A stretch of DNA of 64,000 nucleotides from Nothopassalora personata. Taxonomy: Eukaryota > Ascomycota > Dothideomycetes > Mycosphaerellales > Mycosphaerellaceae. The notes under the pieces are model-generated. The model saw nothing but the letters and a program-made list of their open reading frames with translations, made no database searches and was not told the origin of the DNA. Positions 12,763 to 23,225 of the stretch are shown in pieces (position 1 is the stretch's first letter; every line of letters starts with the position of its first letter). Location of the stretch: positions 3,534,001 to 3,598,000 of the forward strand of contig CM066292.1 in NCBI GenBank assembly GCA_033816765.1, read 5' to 3'. The translations under genes and the position numbers were made by a program.

Positions 12763-13767
12763 CTAATAAAACTTCGCTTTCGCCTCAATCCCCATGTAAT
12801 CCACCGCCTCCTCGGCAGTCGGCTCCAACCCTAGCCGTCTCGCCTCTAATTCGCAATATCCAAATCCTTCAACGCAAATACAGCTGCCATGGCTCTCTCG
12901 TAACCCTTAACACTCGGCGCCTCCGCCACAAGATCCCAGAAGGACCATGCTGCTCGAGATGCATTACCCGACTATCCGCCGCGCCATCTGTCATGCACTG
13001 CTAGAGCACTTCAGGATCGATGCCGTACTTCACTCCTATCGCCCATTCCTTCGGTCGCGGTTAGCAGGTTTGCGATGCGGACGTGGTTGTGTGTGAGTTT
13101 TTGGCGACGCGGACCATTCTTAGGGCGCCGCAGCAAGCGGATCTTTTCACGGAAGGCGGTGAGGGAGAGGATTCTGTGTATGTAGCTCGCTGGCCGATTG
13201 GGGTGGAGGCGGAGGAGTGTCCGATCATATACGTTCGCTGTCTTATTCTCGCGCCTCGGGCCCCGCCGGCGCCTCGGGCTCTATCGGCGACGGTGGCGTC
13301 GACGAAAGTGCTCAGGCCGGCGTCCAGTAGGGTGATGCCGATCCGGTCTGTGTCGCCGATTCCGATTGCGCTGCTTTCGATGATCAGGTGGGAGGTGTTC
13401 TTAGTGGATTGGATGAGACGTGCGGGAACTCAGGCAGACTTGCTTCGACTGCGTTGCCAGAGGTGAGACTGGGAATTGCCGTGCTGGAAATGTTCCCGAG
13501 CTCCTTCGGTGGGGGAGCGATGGTGATGGGCCGTGGTGTGAGTAGTCTTTGGTGGAGCGTTCACGGAGGGGTGCACTGATGTCGCACGTGTGGAGTGTTG
13601 TTGTGCATGGGAGCTTCTGGTGGAGGTTGGAGGCGATGGGGTAGTCAATGGTGCCTAGGCCTGCGTGTTGTGGTTAGTTGTAGGGTCTGTGACAGATGTT
13701 GCGCAGTGGTCTGGATGAGAAGATTACCTATGACGCCGATGTCTGTCTCAGTTGTTTGGGCTGTCAT
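12763..13767 (-). pseudogene. 3-hydroxyisobutyrate dehydrogenase-like pseudogene
   Basis: Remnant of a beta-hydroxyacid dehydrogenase (6-phosphogluconate dehydrogenase superfamily). The ATG at 13767 opens MTAQTTETDIGVIG; an apparent intron (GTAATC to ACGCAG) follows, then GLGTIDYPIASNLHQKL, giving the Rossmann GxGxxG-like start. Further on, in changing frames, are LSTFVDATVAD, TYMIGHSS, EWAIGVKYGIDPEVL, SVKGYERAMAAVFALKDLDI and a final EARRLGLEPTAEEAVDYMGI ending at 12763. Joining these pieces needs several frame changes and crosses in-frame TAG codons (for example directly after GIDPEVL), so no intact enzyme can be made. It lies next to the terminal-inverted-repeat element, in a decayed stretch. 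The family assignment is mine, from these motifs. Confidence 0.7.
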
Positions 13768-14055
13768 ATCTGTATCTTTGTTGCGTATTGTTGACAAGTC
13801 GTGGTGATCGATGGGATGAGTTGAGAACAGCAAGCTTACGGCGGCTCGTTGGTATATCTCTCCTCCTTCCAATTGGGCACGGTGAGGCTCTATCACTGAT
13901 GTACGCAATAGTCACGAGAGCAGTGGTCGTCTGGATACGGCGCCTCGTCTTTGTCGCTATTCCGGATCAGCAGTTGTGAGCCTCATTGTGGCGACGGCTA
14001 GACAACAGCTCAGCACGGATCACGGATCACCTTTCATGCGTGGAATATTCTTCTA

Positions 14056-14575
14056 CAGGGTCAGGCAATAAGACATTAACCCCTGCTAGGGCGGATCCTT
14101 TATCTGGCCCGATATATCGATATATCGTAGCGTACGGATGTGGAAGGAAAGGTCATCCTTTCCTACAACCTAGTTAAGCCGAAGCCGCCTAGAGTTGACA
14201 TTAGCAGCGCCATGTTTATAATGCGACGTCGCTTACGGGCAGTAAGTACGGTAGGTCGTCCTCTTCGTAGTAGTCTTGTTTCATGCGTAAGATAACCTAA
14301 GAGATAGCTGCTTTTGTCGTGTCTAGCTTCTTAGCGATACGCTAAAGTGACTAGTAGGCGCGCTTATAAAGAGCATATATCTAGCCCTTCTCGAAGGGTG
14401 TAAATAGGTGGCCTCTAGTAAGTTAGGTATATGGCACTAGAGACGCGCGTATATAAGTGGATTAAAAGAGTCTATACAGTAGACTGTTACCTATATATAT
14501 CGATATATCGGAATCATATCGGAATCCACCCTAGCAGAGGTTGGGGTTAATATGATTATTGCCTTCACAACCCTG
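14056..14575. mobile_element. Non-autonomous DNA transposon / MITE-like element
   Basis: The two ends are long, imperfect terminal inverted repeats. The left end begins CAGGGTCAGGCAATAAG, and the reverse complement of the right end begins CAGGGTTGTGAAGGCAATAA. Both continue through ATTAACCCC, TGCTAGGG and a GATATATCGATATAT block, about 70-85 bp per arm. The interior is AT-rich (14170-14530). Its minus strand retains a decayed helix-turn-helix-like peptide (IAKKLDTTKAAIS, then VILRMKQDYYEEDDLP), suggesting a deletion derivative of a transposase gene, perhaps Tc1/mariner-like. A clean target-site duplication is not visible (left flank ...TTCTA, right flank TTTCT...). Confidence 0.75.
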
Positions 14576-14606
14576 TTTCTCCGGTCGGGCAACTTCCTCT
14601 GCAATC

Positions 14607-15090
14607 ATGCCCTCTTTCGACTGGCAATCCGAGTGCCGCCACCTGCCAGACGTGGAAGCCTTGGACCGTAGTCCTAATAACGACAATAGCGACATGGAAT
14701 CCGTCCGCCTTTACCGCCGATTCCAAGTCCGGAAAGCAAAGCTGAAAGCCCAGATAGACGCTGCTCAACGAAAGCAAGCAGTGTTTGGAACTTGCTTGTG
14801 GAAGCGCTTGCGTTCGCCCGATCGATCTTGGCTGATGCTGTTGTCCGGGTGCATCGTAGTGGCAATCGAGACTATGTGGGCAACGACCGGGTCGTGCAGT
14901 GAAACGGCAGCGTCTGTCCTTTCGCGGATGAAGGGCTCAATCTAGTCCGCATACAGCGTGGCCGTCCTGTCTGACTGTTGCAGAAAAGTAAGGGCTATGT
15001 ACGCCTTCGCGAAGCTGGCGTGTCTTGAGGTACGGGCTAAAAGGACGATTCTCGGCTCGATTCAGCTCTCGAGTTGGGCGACACACAACG
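14607..15090 (+). pseudogene. Decayed reading frame of unknown function
   Basis: An ATG at 14607 opens a helical, charged stretch (MESVRLYRRFQVRKAKLKAQ). The coding-like signal then continues in another frame with ADAVVRVHRSGNRDYVGNDR and further phrases such as GSVCPFADEGLNLVRIQRGR and LLQKSKGYVRLREAGVS, broken by TAG/TGA codons. This looks like a gene inactivated by frameshifts and nonsense changes. I do not recognise the family. It directly abuts the transposon-like element. Confidence 0.3.
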
Positions 15091-16017
15091 TAGTGTATGA
15101 TGCAATGTATCAAAGCATAGAATAGCGTCGCTGAGAAGTATGGTTTCAGATGTGGCTCCTGGTCCGTCCGTGTAGAAGGCCCGCCGGCAGTGTAGCTGTG
15201 GTGAGCACTCCCTCAAGGAGCATCACAATAGTAACTCGGCGATACTTACTATTCTCAAGATCCAAGAGGCGGGACATGATCTAGCCACGTCGGAGGTATT
15301 CCCTCTCAGAATGGCACATTTTCCTTATCCCATACAACAGCGATGTCCTTCGTCACGTCGTGCCATATATTGCAAAGCTCGGCGATGAAAGCAACAGTTC
15401 CTGGAGGACCATGTTCGCCGCCCCGACCGAATTGCGCTGTCCAAAAGTACATGTTATTCTGCGCTGCAACCTAACTTGTTCTGAGCGACCTTGTGGGCTC
15501 TTGGCGAAGCACAGTCCGAATGCAGACGCTAGGAGTGTTTCCAGAGGCTTCGTCGGTCCTGGAAACAGTCTTTCCGTCATGAGCAGCGTCCAAACAATCT
15601 CAAGGCGGCGATACAGCAGCTACTGAGCTTCATTTGAAGTTCCGGGCAACCGATCTGTCAGCTGAGGGAGCCGCAAGCGCTTGCACGTGACCTGTGAACG
15701 CTTCGGCCAGCGGCTTTGGGCTACGGGAGGTCGGTTCGGTCATGGAGCACGCGCGCGACTACGAAACAATTCACTTGTTGTCTGTCGTGTCGCTATATTC
15801 TTGTAATCGCTCATCGCCTGGTGCACACCACCCCATTCACTGCCTACCTGTCATTCTTGGCGCACACGCACACGCACACGCACACCCCTTGAGGCCACAT
15901 CTCAGCTCCTTCCCACGACGTCGGCCACCGCACCTGACTCGAGGGAACATTGTTTCAATGCGGACATACACCGGAATCACGTTCTTGTGACTCTAGAGCA
16001 AGACCCACAGGCCGGCG
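15091..16017. other. Intergenic, upstream of striatin
   Basis: About 930 bp with no supported gene. A short CACACG hexamer repeat occurs near 15861-15886. A 75-codon minus-strand ATG frame (15353-15580) has no recognisable domain. The right part is presumably the striatin promoter and leader. Confidence 0.5.
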
Positions 16018-18703
16018 ATGGCTTACCAGCAGCAGGCCGGCCTGGGCAATGGCGCGGGCGGAGGGAACGGAGAACATCACCCTCCACAGGGGACAGAGTA
16101 TACACTGCAAGGTGAGAACAAGATACATCCCGCCCAACCATGTAGTGCCAACACTGTGCCGCATATCTATGCGTTAGACAGGTCATTAACACACAGTATC
16201 AGGTGTTATGCGCTTCCTGCAGATCGAATGGCACAACCACGAACGGGCCCGTAATGCTTGGGACATAGAACGGGCGGAGATGAGGGCCAAAATCGCCAAG
16301 CAAGAGGGCGAGAACAAGCAGGGCAAGCGCATCAACGAGCAGCTGGAGCGCCAAGTCCGGATGCTGGAGCTGGCACTGAAGAACGAGCGGGCAAAGAACA
16401 AGGGCGCCAATGGTATCGCATCCACGACTGAAGTGAAAGCTGGCGACGCGGAGGCACAGAAGGACGGCAAGAGTAAACAGGGTGCAGAAGAGGTCAAGAG
16501 TGGTGAGAACAAGGCAAAGCGTGCGCAAGCATCCAGTGCGGCGTGGGAGATGTGGAAAGTGCTAACAGGGAACGCAGCTTCCTACGTGCCGCACAACTCA
16601 TTCTTGGATACCACCGAGCAGGAAACGTGCGAAAAGGAGCGCGAGCAGTATTTGGACAGCACCACGAAGTACCTGAAGAACTGCATGAAGGAGATACAGT
16701 ACTTGCTTACACCTCCACAACATCCACCACCGCCAATGCTCCCTAATGGAAACTACTCTGGACTCCCAGAACCGCCCTTGGTCGAGGACATCTATGCTCG
16801 ACAACAACCACGGAATCAACGGAACCAAGTCCCGCCGCAGCAACAGGCCATGCCGAACCATCAACCTCCACCCGTGCCGAATAGTCTTCCACAGGTGCAT
16901 GACAGCCAGGGCGACTTGCGTTATGCGGAATATCAGAACAGCCAACAGCAGCCAACAGAGATATTGCAATCCTCCGGACAGCACATTCCTGCTCCATATG
17001 AGGAGCAAGTCGAAAATGTAACGCACACTTTCGACGACCGAGGGAGACACGTACGGGAACAGGAACAGCAGCAAGCCCGTCCGATGCGGCAGCAGGCTGA
17101 TACCGATGGCTGGACTTTCGACGAGGAAACGCCAATGCATCCTGACCATCCGCCTCCTGATGTGCCTCCTCCGCGAAGACCGGATACAGACCTGTTCCCT
17201 GCTGCCGCAAATGTCACTGCACTGCCGGCCAAATCTCCGCCTCGGACCGCCGCAAATCCGCATCGACGAAAGAGCTCCGGTGCGAAGAGTATGGAGCGAC
17301 GGAAGAGTTCGCAAGGGAGGAACGAGGGCCGTGAAAGCATCGCAAATGCGATGAGCGATGACCCCACGCAGTTCAAAGTCAAGTTTGCCTTGCGCGGTCA
17401 TCTTGATGTCGTTCGAAGTGTCATCTTCAGTGGAGGAGGCAGTCCTAGCGAACCAGAAGTGTGCACTGCTGGGGATGACGGAACGATCAAGCGCTGGATT
17501 GTGCCGGCCACATACCAAAACTTTACACCTGGTAACAACAGCTCCGATCTGGACATCCCTGCTTACTTCACGCACCGCGGACATGATGGTACCGTCACTT
17601 CGCTCGCGGCGCCACCAGCAAGTACAGGGTTCAGCACGGGCGGGCGAAACAATGGCGAAGGCTGGATCTTCTCCGGTGGTCAAGACCACAACATCTGCGT
17701 GTGGGAAAGAGGGCGAGTCGACCCCAAAGCCGTCATTGAAGGCCATACCGATGCTGTATGGGCAGTCTGCGTATTACCTGCATCGGTAGGTGTCGTGTTT
17801 GGTCCACAAAGCGGAAACTTTGGCGGCCCCGACAGGTTGCTGCTCGTTTCCGGCTCATCTGACGGCACAGTCAAGGTCTGGGCTGTAAGCTCTCCCCCCC
17901 AAAGCTCGTCACTAGCCACCGGCAGCAGACGGGGAGTGGGCGGAAGCCGCAGGCACAGTGTCACGAGTGGCAGCAACTACCCAACCAGCCCACAACCAAG
18001 TGTCGCGAGCGCAACGCCGTTCAGCTACACTTTGGTTCACTCCATTGAACGTCCTGGCGACGCCAAAGTCAGCCCAACGAGCATATGTCCATTATCAGCT
18101 TCAGGCGAGAATTTCGTGGTCAGCTATGCGGATTCCACAGCACTCATATACGACACACGAACAGGCGAGGAAATCATAGGCATGGCTAGCAACGAAACGT
18201 ATGACGGAACGATGAATACGAGTATAAATGCCGTCGTCGCAGCAGGTACAGCAATGGAATGCAATGACGCTACGCGAAGCATGGAGGCAGAAGAAGTTGG
18301 CGGTGGTGCTACTGGTAGTCGAGAGGGTATCGAGGGCGTGGTAATAACAGGGCACGAAGACCGCTTTATCCGCTTCTTCGATGCCAACAGTGGTAAGTTT
18401 CACAAGTTCTCAGCGGTGATGAACATGCTAACAACTTCACCAGGGCAATGCACCTACAACATGGTTGCCCACTCTGGCGCAATCTCCGCTCTATCTCTAT
18501 CCAAGGATGGCAGAGAGGCTGTCTCGGCCGGTCACGACGCCAGTATCCGCTTCTGGTCCCTCGAAAAACGCATCTGCACGCAAGACATCATCTCGCACCG
18601 GACCATGCGTGGCGAAGGTGTCTGCGACATCTGCTGGAGCTCAGACGGCAGACTGGTCGTCAGCGCCGGCGGCGACGGCGTCGTCAAAGTCTTTGCCAGA
18701 TGA
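16018..18703 (+). CDS. Striatin homolog (STRIPAK scaffold, Pro11/StrA type)
   Basis: Striatin is the scaffold of the STRIPAK phosphatase-kinase complex; in filamentous fungi the homologs (PRO11, StrA) are needed for fruiting-body formation and hyphal fusion. Four exons: 16018-16111, 16203-16502, 16578-18392 and 18444-18703, about 822 aa. A short Gly/Gln-rich N terminus leads into the striatin domain and coiled coil (GVMRFLQIEWHNHERARNAW, RAEMRAKIAKQEGE; about residues 32-130), the conserved SASYVPHNSFLDTTEQE segment formed only after removing the 75-nt intron, a Pro/Gln-rich middle, and C-terminal WD40 repeats from about residue 360 (KFALRGHLDVVRSVIFS, WIFSGGQDHNICVWERG, LVSGSSDGTVKVWAV, AVSAGHDASIRFWSLE, VVSAGGDGVVKVFAR). 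The introns of 75 and 51 nt keep frame and contain no stop, so retention would give longer proteins. Confidence 0.93.
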
Positions 18704-19484
18704 CATAAGGTCGAGGAGCTTCATCGTTTCGTTGGTGAGCTCTTCTCGTGAAGCTGGTGCACAGTCTGCATCGGTGGCACACGCTTGTGCGGAAGACTTT
18801 GTTTGTTTGTACTATGTATATATGACACAGTGGTCTCTTGCGTTGAGCACTGAGTAAATGGGCTATGGATATGGAGGGACGAGAGCGAGCATTGGAGGCG
18901 CTGTATGCGTGGCATTTGCGGGTGTTGTGACTTGACCTGACTTGACTCGATTCGGGCTTCTACAGATGCTACTATACCTCCTTGCTTGTTAACCGCCTGC
19001 TAGGCGTGTTAATTACTCCTTTTCCTCGAAGTCTGGCGGATGAACAGGTCGTCGAGCTGGTGTCATACTACTGGTTACGCAGTCACCACTAGTTTCCCTC
19101 GCTTTGATGTTCTCGAGCCCAACTTGTGGCTCAAGCCATCGCTGCGGAAAGCCACGAACAACCTTCCGAAAGCCATAAGAGGCCGAACGTGTCACGAGAA
19201 TGTCTAGGCAGAAGCGCGAGGATCCAAGTGAGGAGCTATTGTCAAGGAAACTGGGCCATTCCCCTATTGTTACTGCTCACATCCGATTGTCGGCCTCACA
19301 TGGAGGGGAATTTAGCCTTTTCCACCGCAAGAGAAGACTATCTCTTCCGCCGTCCCTCTCTCTTTCTTTTTTCTTCTCCATCAGACGACTGCGGCATCGC
19401 TCAAAGACCACAGCGCTCAACCCAAATCAAGAACATCCCCATCATTGAATGACAAACCCACGACACGCGCTCTCCATCATCACC
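18704..19484. other. Intergenic, striatin 3' end and upstream of Myb-like gene A
   Basis: About 780 bp. It holds the striatin 3' flank and the promoter of the next gene, with a strong CT-rich tract (TCTCTCTTTCTTTTTTCTTC around 19360-19378), typical of fungal core promoters. No gene is supported. Confidence 0.5.
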
Positions 19485-19982
19485 ATGCCTTCCTACGACT
19501 ACACCATCGCAAAGCAGGTCCTCAACGAAGCCGACAAGGACCGCATCGTCTGCCTCTACCTCGCGTGCGAGCCCTCCGCCGTGAGCCATTTCCACCACCT
19601 ACTCTGATCTCTCTGCTAAACCTAGGTCTTCTAGATTAATTGGGCCAGAGCTACGAACGACTTCGGCTCTGCTTCTGTCGAGTCCTTCAAGAAGACTACT
19701 GCCAACATGCTCAAGAAGATTGAGAAGGCTGGTGGAAAGATTGAGGATGGTGCTGAGGGTGGGGCTTCTCCTGATCAGTCTGCTGCTGCTGCTAAACCCG
19801 CCGCGAAGAAGCGCAAGGGCAAGGGTGGGGCTGAGGGTGAGGGTGAGGAGGGTGCTGAAAAGCCGGCTCCGAAGAAGAGAGGAAGGAAGGCCAAGAAGAA
19901 CGATTCTCCTGTTGCTGAGGGTGAGAACGAGGCCGAGGAGGTCGTGAAGGCTGAACCGGAGGATGAGGGTGCGATGGTCTGA
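19485..19982 (+). CDS. Small Myb/SANT-like nuclear protein A
   Basis: Two exons, 19485-19580 and 19635-19982; the 54-nt intron has a GTGAGC donor and TTCTAG acceptor. Product 147 aa. The first ~75 residues form a three-helix Myb/SANT-like unit (IVCLYLACEPSA, INWARATNDFGSASVESFKK, TTANMLKKIEKAGG). The tail is low-complexity, Lys/Ala/Glu-rich with AT-hook-like basic motifs (KKRKGKG, KKRGRKAKK) and an acidic end. This layout, a short Myb-like domain plus a basic/acidic tail, suggests a small chromatin or DNA-binding protein. It is the first of four similarly built genes within 7 kb. The family assignment is inference from fold-like pattern and the paralogs; no target or pathway is known to me. 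Confidence 0.75.
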
Positions 19983-20197
19983 GGTATTTCGATGGGAGAG
20001 GCTCGGTGTCTATGAACTGAAATCGCCCGGGCGAAGTGACGGGTCTCGAAGAGCAGACCTCAGGGTCAGTAGCTTAGAGCAATGAGACAGTATGGAGAAG
20101 TGCTTCATGCATCAAGTCTCATTTTGAAGGGAGGCAGCCTCGCTGCAAGGCATGGCCGCTCTGATGTTCTCGTAGTAGCAGGTACAGCACGACGCGC

Positions 20198-20689
20198 TCA
20201 AGCAACCTTCTCATTCTCGCCCTTCTCCTCGACTTTTACACCACCCTCCTCACTGCTCTCCTCCTTGCCCTTGGGGCCACGCTTCTTGGTGGTGCCTATA
20301 CCGTAGGTCAGCACATATCGACGTGACGGCGATGGATCAAGCCCTTACCGTTATTCTTTGGCTTAGCAGCAGTCTCCTTGGCAGATGAGCCCTTGTCAAC
20401 ACCACCAGCTGGGGCGGCGCTGTTGATCTTGGTGCGTGCGATGGTGTTCCAGCGGGCGCGTGCTGTCTTGCCGTCCTTCAGACGGAGTTGAGCGGCGACG
20501 GCGTTGTAGTCGAACTGAGGCTATGTCAGTACGTGATGAGGGCGGGGATGAGGCACAGCATGAAGCGTATGTGATACTTACCTTGAGAGTGCCGCCATCA
20601 GCATGCTGAAGAGCTGCGAGGAGGAATTTCACCTCACCAGCGGTGAAGTGGGTGCTGCCGGCGTCGGTGGTGCCGTTCTCGTCAGACAT
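20198..20689 (-). CDS. Small Myb/SANT-like nuclear protein B
   Basis: Three exons, 20582-20689, 20349-20514 and 20198-20295, with introns of 67 and 53 nt (GTAAGT and GTAAGG donors). Product 123 aa. It begins MSDENGTTDAGSTHF, then TAGEVKFLLAALQHADGGTL and FDYNAVAAQLRLKDGKTARA followed by RWNTIARTKI. The pattern is a helix with FLLAAL, then F/W-N-x-V-A, then a recognition-like helix with RW, which is the Myb/SANT-like arrangement seen in its neighbours. The tail is Lys/Glu-rich (KKRGPKGKEESSEEGG). The introns sit at a position similar to those of genes A and C (after the first helix), supporting common origin. Likely nuclear; function unknown. Confidence 0.78.
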
Positions 20690-21490
20690 GATGAATGTTG
20701 ATGGTGGAGGTGGAGGTGGATGTTTGGTAATGTGGTATGCTTGTGGTTGATGAAAAGTGGTCTGAACGTAGTGTTGCTTTTTGTGTGTGGCGGAACAAAG
20801 ATGAGAAAGAATCAAAGCGAACTTAAGCAAACTTTGGCGGCTGAGGTGCGCGTGAAAGTTATGTTTCGGATTGTTCCTGACGGTTCGTCTGCGCCAATCA
20901 GCGGGCGGGTGCATTCACCGGATCCATGCAGCGTAGCTCGCCATTGATGGGCTGATCAGGGAAATCTAGGGTGCCTTAGGTCTGTGATTGGCGACCACGA
21001 CACGAGGACTGCTCTGGGAACGGGAAGACTACGATATGATATTTCATGGAGGCGGATGTGCAACAGCGATGAGGCAAAAGAGCAGTATTAGAAGATGATG
21101 AAAGGTATCTTGAGAAGTTGAGGCAGTGTCAGAGTGACATGATGAAGCACATTGGAAGTCTTTGGGAGCTCTATGGACGAAGCATGATCGATAGTGGGAG
21201 CTTCACCTAGGTACCAGGGAGTTTGGTGCTGCGGCTGGGATAGTCGAAGTGCAGCTTGGGATGAAAACTCTGTACATTGTACAATAAGGATATATGTGCT
21301 TCGTTTGGTGTGTTCCGATGCCCTCAGATATCGCGGATCGACGTTGCCAAGACTTCACGTGTTTGTTCTGGTCGCCTTGTTCTTGAAGCTGGAATTTGCG
21401 CTCCCACCTCACTACATCTCCAACACAACAGACATACCACACCAACAGTCGTTAGCCCAGCTCCTTCAACCATATACATCCACAGAGATC
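20690..21490. promoter_or_regulatory. Divergent upstream region of Myb-like genes B and C
   Basis: The 801 bp between the start codons of two outward-facing Myb-like genes. A pyrimidine-rich stretch precedes each start. No gene is supported inside; frames here are short or lack homology-like signals. Co-expression from a shared region is possible but not shown. Confidence 0.4.
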
Positions 21491-21946
21491 ATGGCCGTCA
21501 CTAACGAGCTGTTCCTCCTCTCCTGCATCAACCACGCCACAAATGGCAAAATCGACTTCAAGATTGTCGCCCAGGAGTGCGGCATGAACACCAAAGGCGC
21601 CGCGTCAGTATTATGTCTGCTCCTGCACCAAAGCTGTCACACTGACTCGCGCTACAGCGCCATGCGCTTCCGTCGGTTCAAGGAGAAGCATGACACCTCT
21701 CTCCTCAACTCCGCCTCATCCCGCGCAGCGGCTCAGAACGGCGAGGGCGATGATGAGGACTCCGAGACTCCAAAGAATGAGGGCTCCCCCAGGAAGAAGT
21801 CCACTCCCAAGAAGCGTAAGCTCGAAGAGGAGCACGAGGTCCGCGTGAAGGACGAGCCACAGAATGACGACGAGGAATTGGTGAAATTCCCTTTCCCGGA
21901 ACGTCACTCAAGCATATCACTGACGCCCCAAAGGTCTAGAGCATGA
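21491..21946 (+). CDS. Small Myb/SANT-like nuclear protein C
   Basis: Exons 21491-21603 and 21658-21946, with an intron of 54 nt using a GTCAGT donor and CTACAG acceptor; only this donor joins TKGAA to AMRFRRFKEKH in frame. Product about 133 aa. The Myb/SANT-like unit occupies about residues 5-52: ELFLLSCINHATNGKIDFKI, VAQECGMNTKGAA, AMRFRRFKEKHD. This is the clearest of the four neighbours (helix 1 FLLSCI, IDF, VA, then an RF recognition helix). The tail is charged with nuclear-localisation-like KKSTPKKRKLEEE. A possible second intron (GTGAAA at 21880 to AAAG at 21932) would shorten the C terminus to ...DDEELV, so the stop is uncertain. Confidence 0.78.
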   Translation: MAVTNELFLLSCINHATNGKIDFKIVAQECGMNTKGAASVLCLLLHQSCHTDSRYSAMRFRRFKEKHDTSLLNSASSRAAAQNGEGDDEDSETPKNEGSPRKKSTPKKRKLEEEHEVRVKDEPQNDDEELVKFPFPERHSSISLTPQRSRA

Positions 21947-23225
21947 AAGCATGGCTGGAATGGTGTGCAGATGAGTTGAGGTACGATGCGCGATCGGTAC
22001 TACGAACTAGATAGTATCGTCTGAACTGATCCATGCCTGCCCCATATACTCCAATGCGCCTTCCCCGATATGGTATCCTTATCCGTGAAACTTCCCCAAT
22101 GTCGTAGACGCGCCTCTTTCTGTTCATTCCATTGCTCTTGTAATCGTCGTCGCCGCCTCAAAGTGTTGTGTAATGCCACGGTGTGGGTCTGGTTGAGGAT
22201 TATCGTTTCGCTGTGACGATTCGCGTCAGTACGTTCCCACCCCTAATGTCTAGTGTATGTTCTGACCTACCTCTTAGCACGATATATAGGCTCTGAAGAT
22301 CCCGAAACACGGCTATCGTCATCCCACTGCTCTTCTATCGGCGTTGGTGGTAGCGGGTGCTGCGTACGATCGGCATCCAACAAGTATCGCTGCGAGAGAG
22401 GGAGGCGAGGCTGAAGCTGCGCGGCTGTGGGAGAGAAGAAGAGGCTGTGAGAATAGCGACGAAGGTATTGCGCAGGCCGTTAATGTCGAGGCAGTGGTAG
22501 AAGGGCTGCTGTATGTACAGATGCTTGGAGCGAGCGATCGGCTTGGAGGAGGAAGCGCTGCGGCGAGGCATGTCGTGTATCGTTCCGGTAGATCGATGGG
22601 GGCAATGAGGATCTTGAGAGTGGTCGTAGAGAGCTTGCGATGAGCGTAGTGTGTTGATTGAGAGGCATGTTTGCTTGCCACGGAAGAGATGGGCTGCAGC
22701 AAGCGGGCTCAAAAGCTCCCGGGCGGTTTGATTGCTACCACGATTTTCCTGTTCCTTCCAAGGGGTACAGAATACGTACGAGATGTTGACAAGAAGCTAT
22801 CTGGCGATTGACGTTGGTTACTGACCGTAGGATTGACCACTGCAGCTCCAGGTCACAAAGCGCTACCATATCGCCACCACAATCTCGTGAACCACAGGCA
22901 TTCAGAGGCTCAACAGTGACTCTATCCCAATCTACAGTATCTCTTGCAGCTCTAGAGCAATCCGGGTAGCTCACAGACACCCATGAGGTCTCCCGAGACT
23001 TCGTGACCTTCGCGAGCCCAGGCACATGAGCACGACACGCCTTACTCTCCTCCTCCACGATCCCATAATTCGAGCTCAACGATACACAGGCAACCTAACA
23101 ACATGAATACCCTTCCTGCAGCGCCGTGACGTGGCCCTCGAGGCTCTTCCAGCATGAGACCCGCACAGCCCAACGCCCCAACCGAGGGCCCTCAGCGGCA
23201 GCACGCTACCGCGACATGATCGAGC
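21947..23225. other. Intergenic between Myb-like gene C and a repeat-built pseudogene
   Basis: About 1.3 kb. Minus-strand frames of 114-127 codons (22319-22712 and 22735-23079) open with TTG, not ATG, and show no domain. No gene is supported. Confidence 0.45.

Noticed and set aside
16598..17746. 382-codon minus-strand frame opposite striatin
   Set aside because: Antisense shadow of the Pro/Gln-rich and WD40 coding region.
22319..23079. Minus-strand frames of 114-127 codons
   Set aside because: They open from TTG, overlap one another in different frames and have no recognisable domain.
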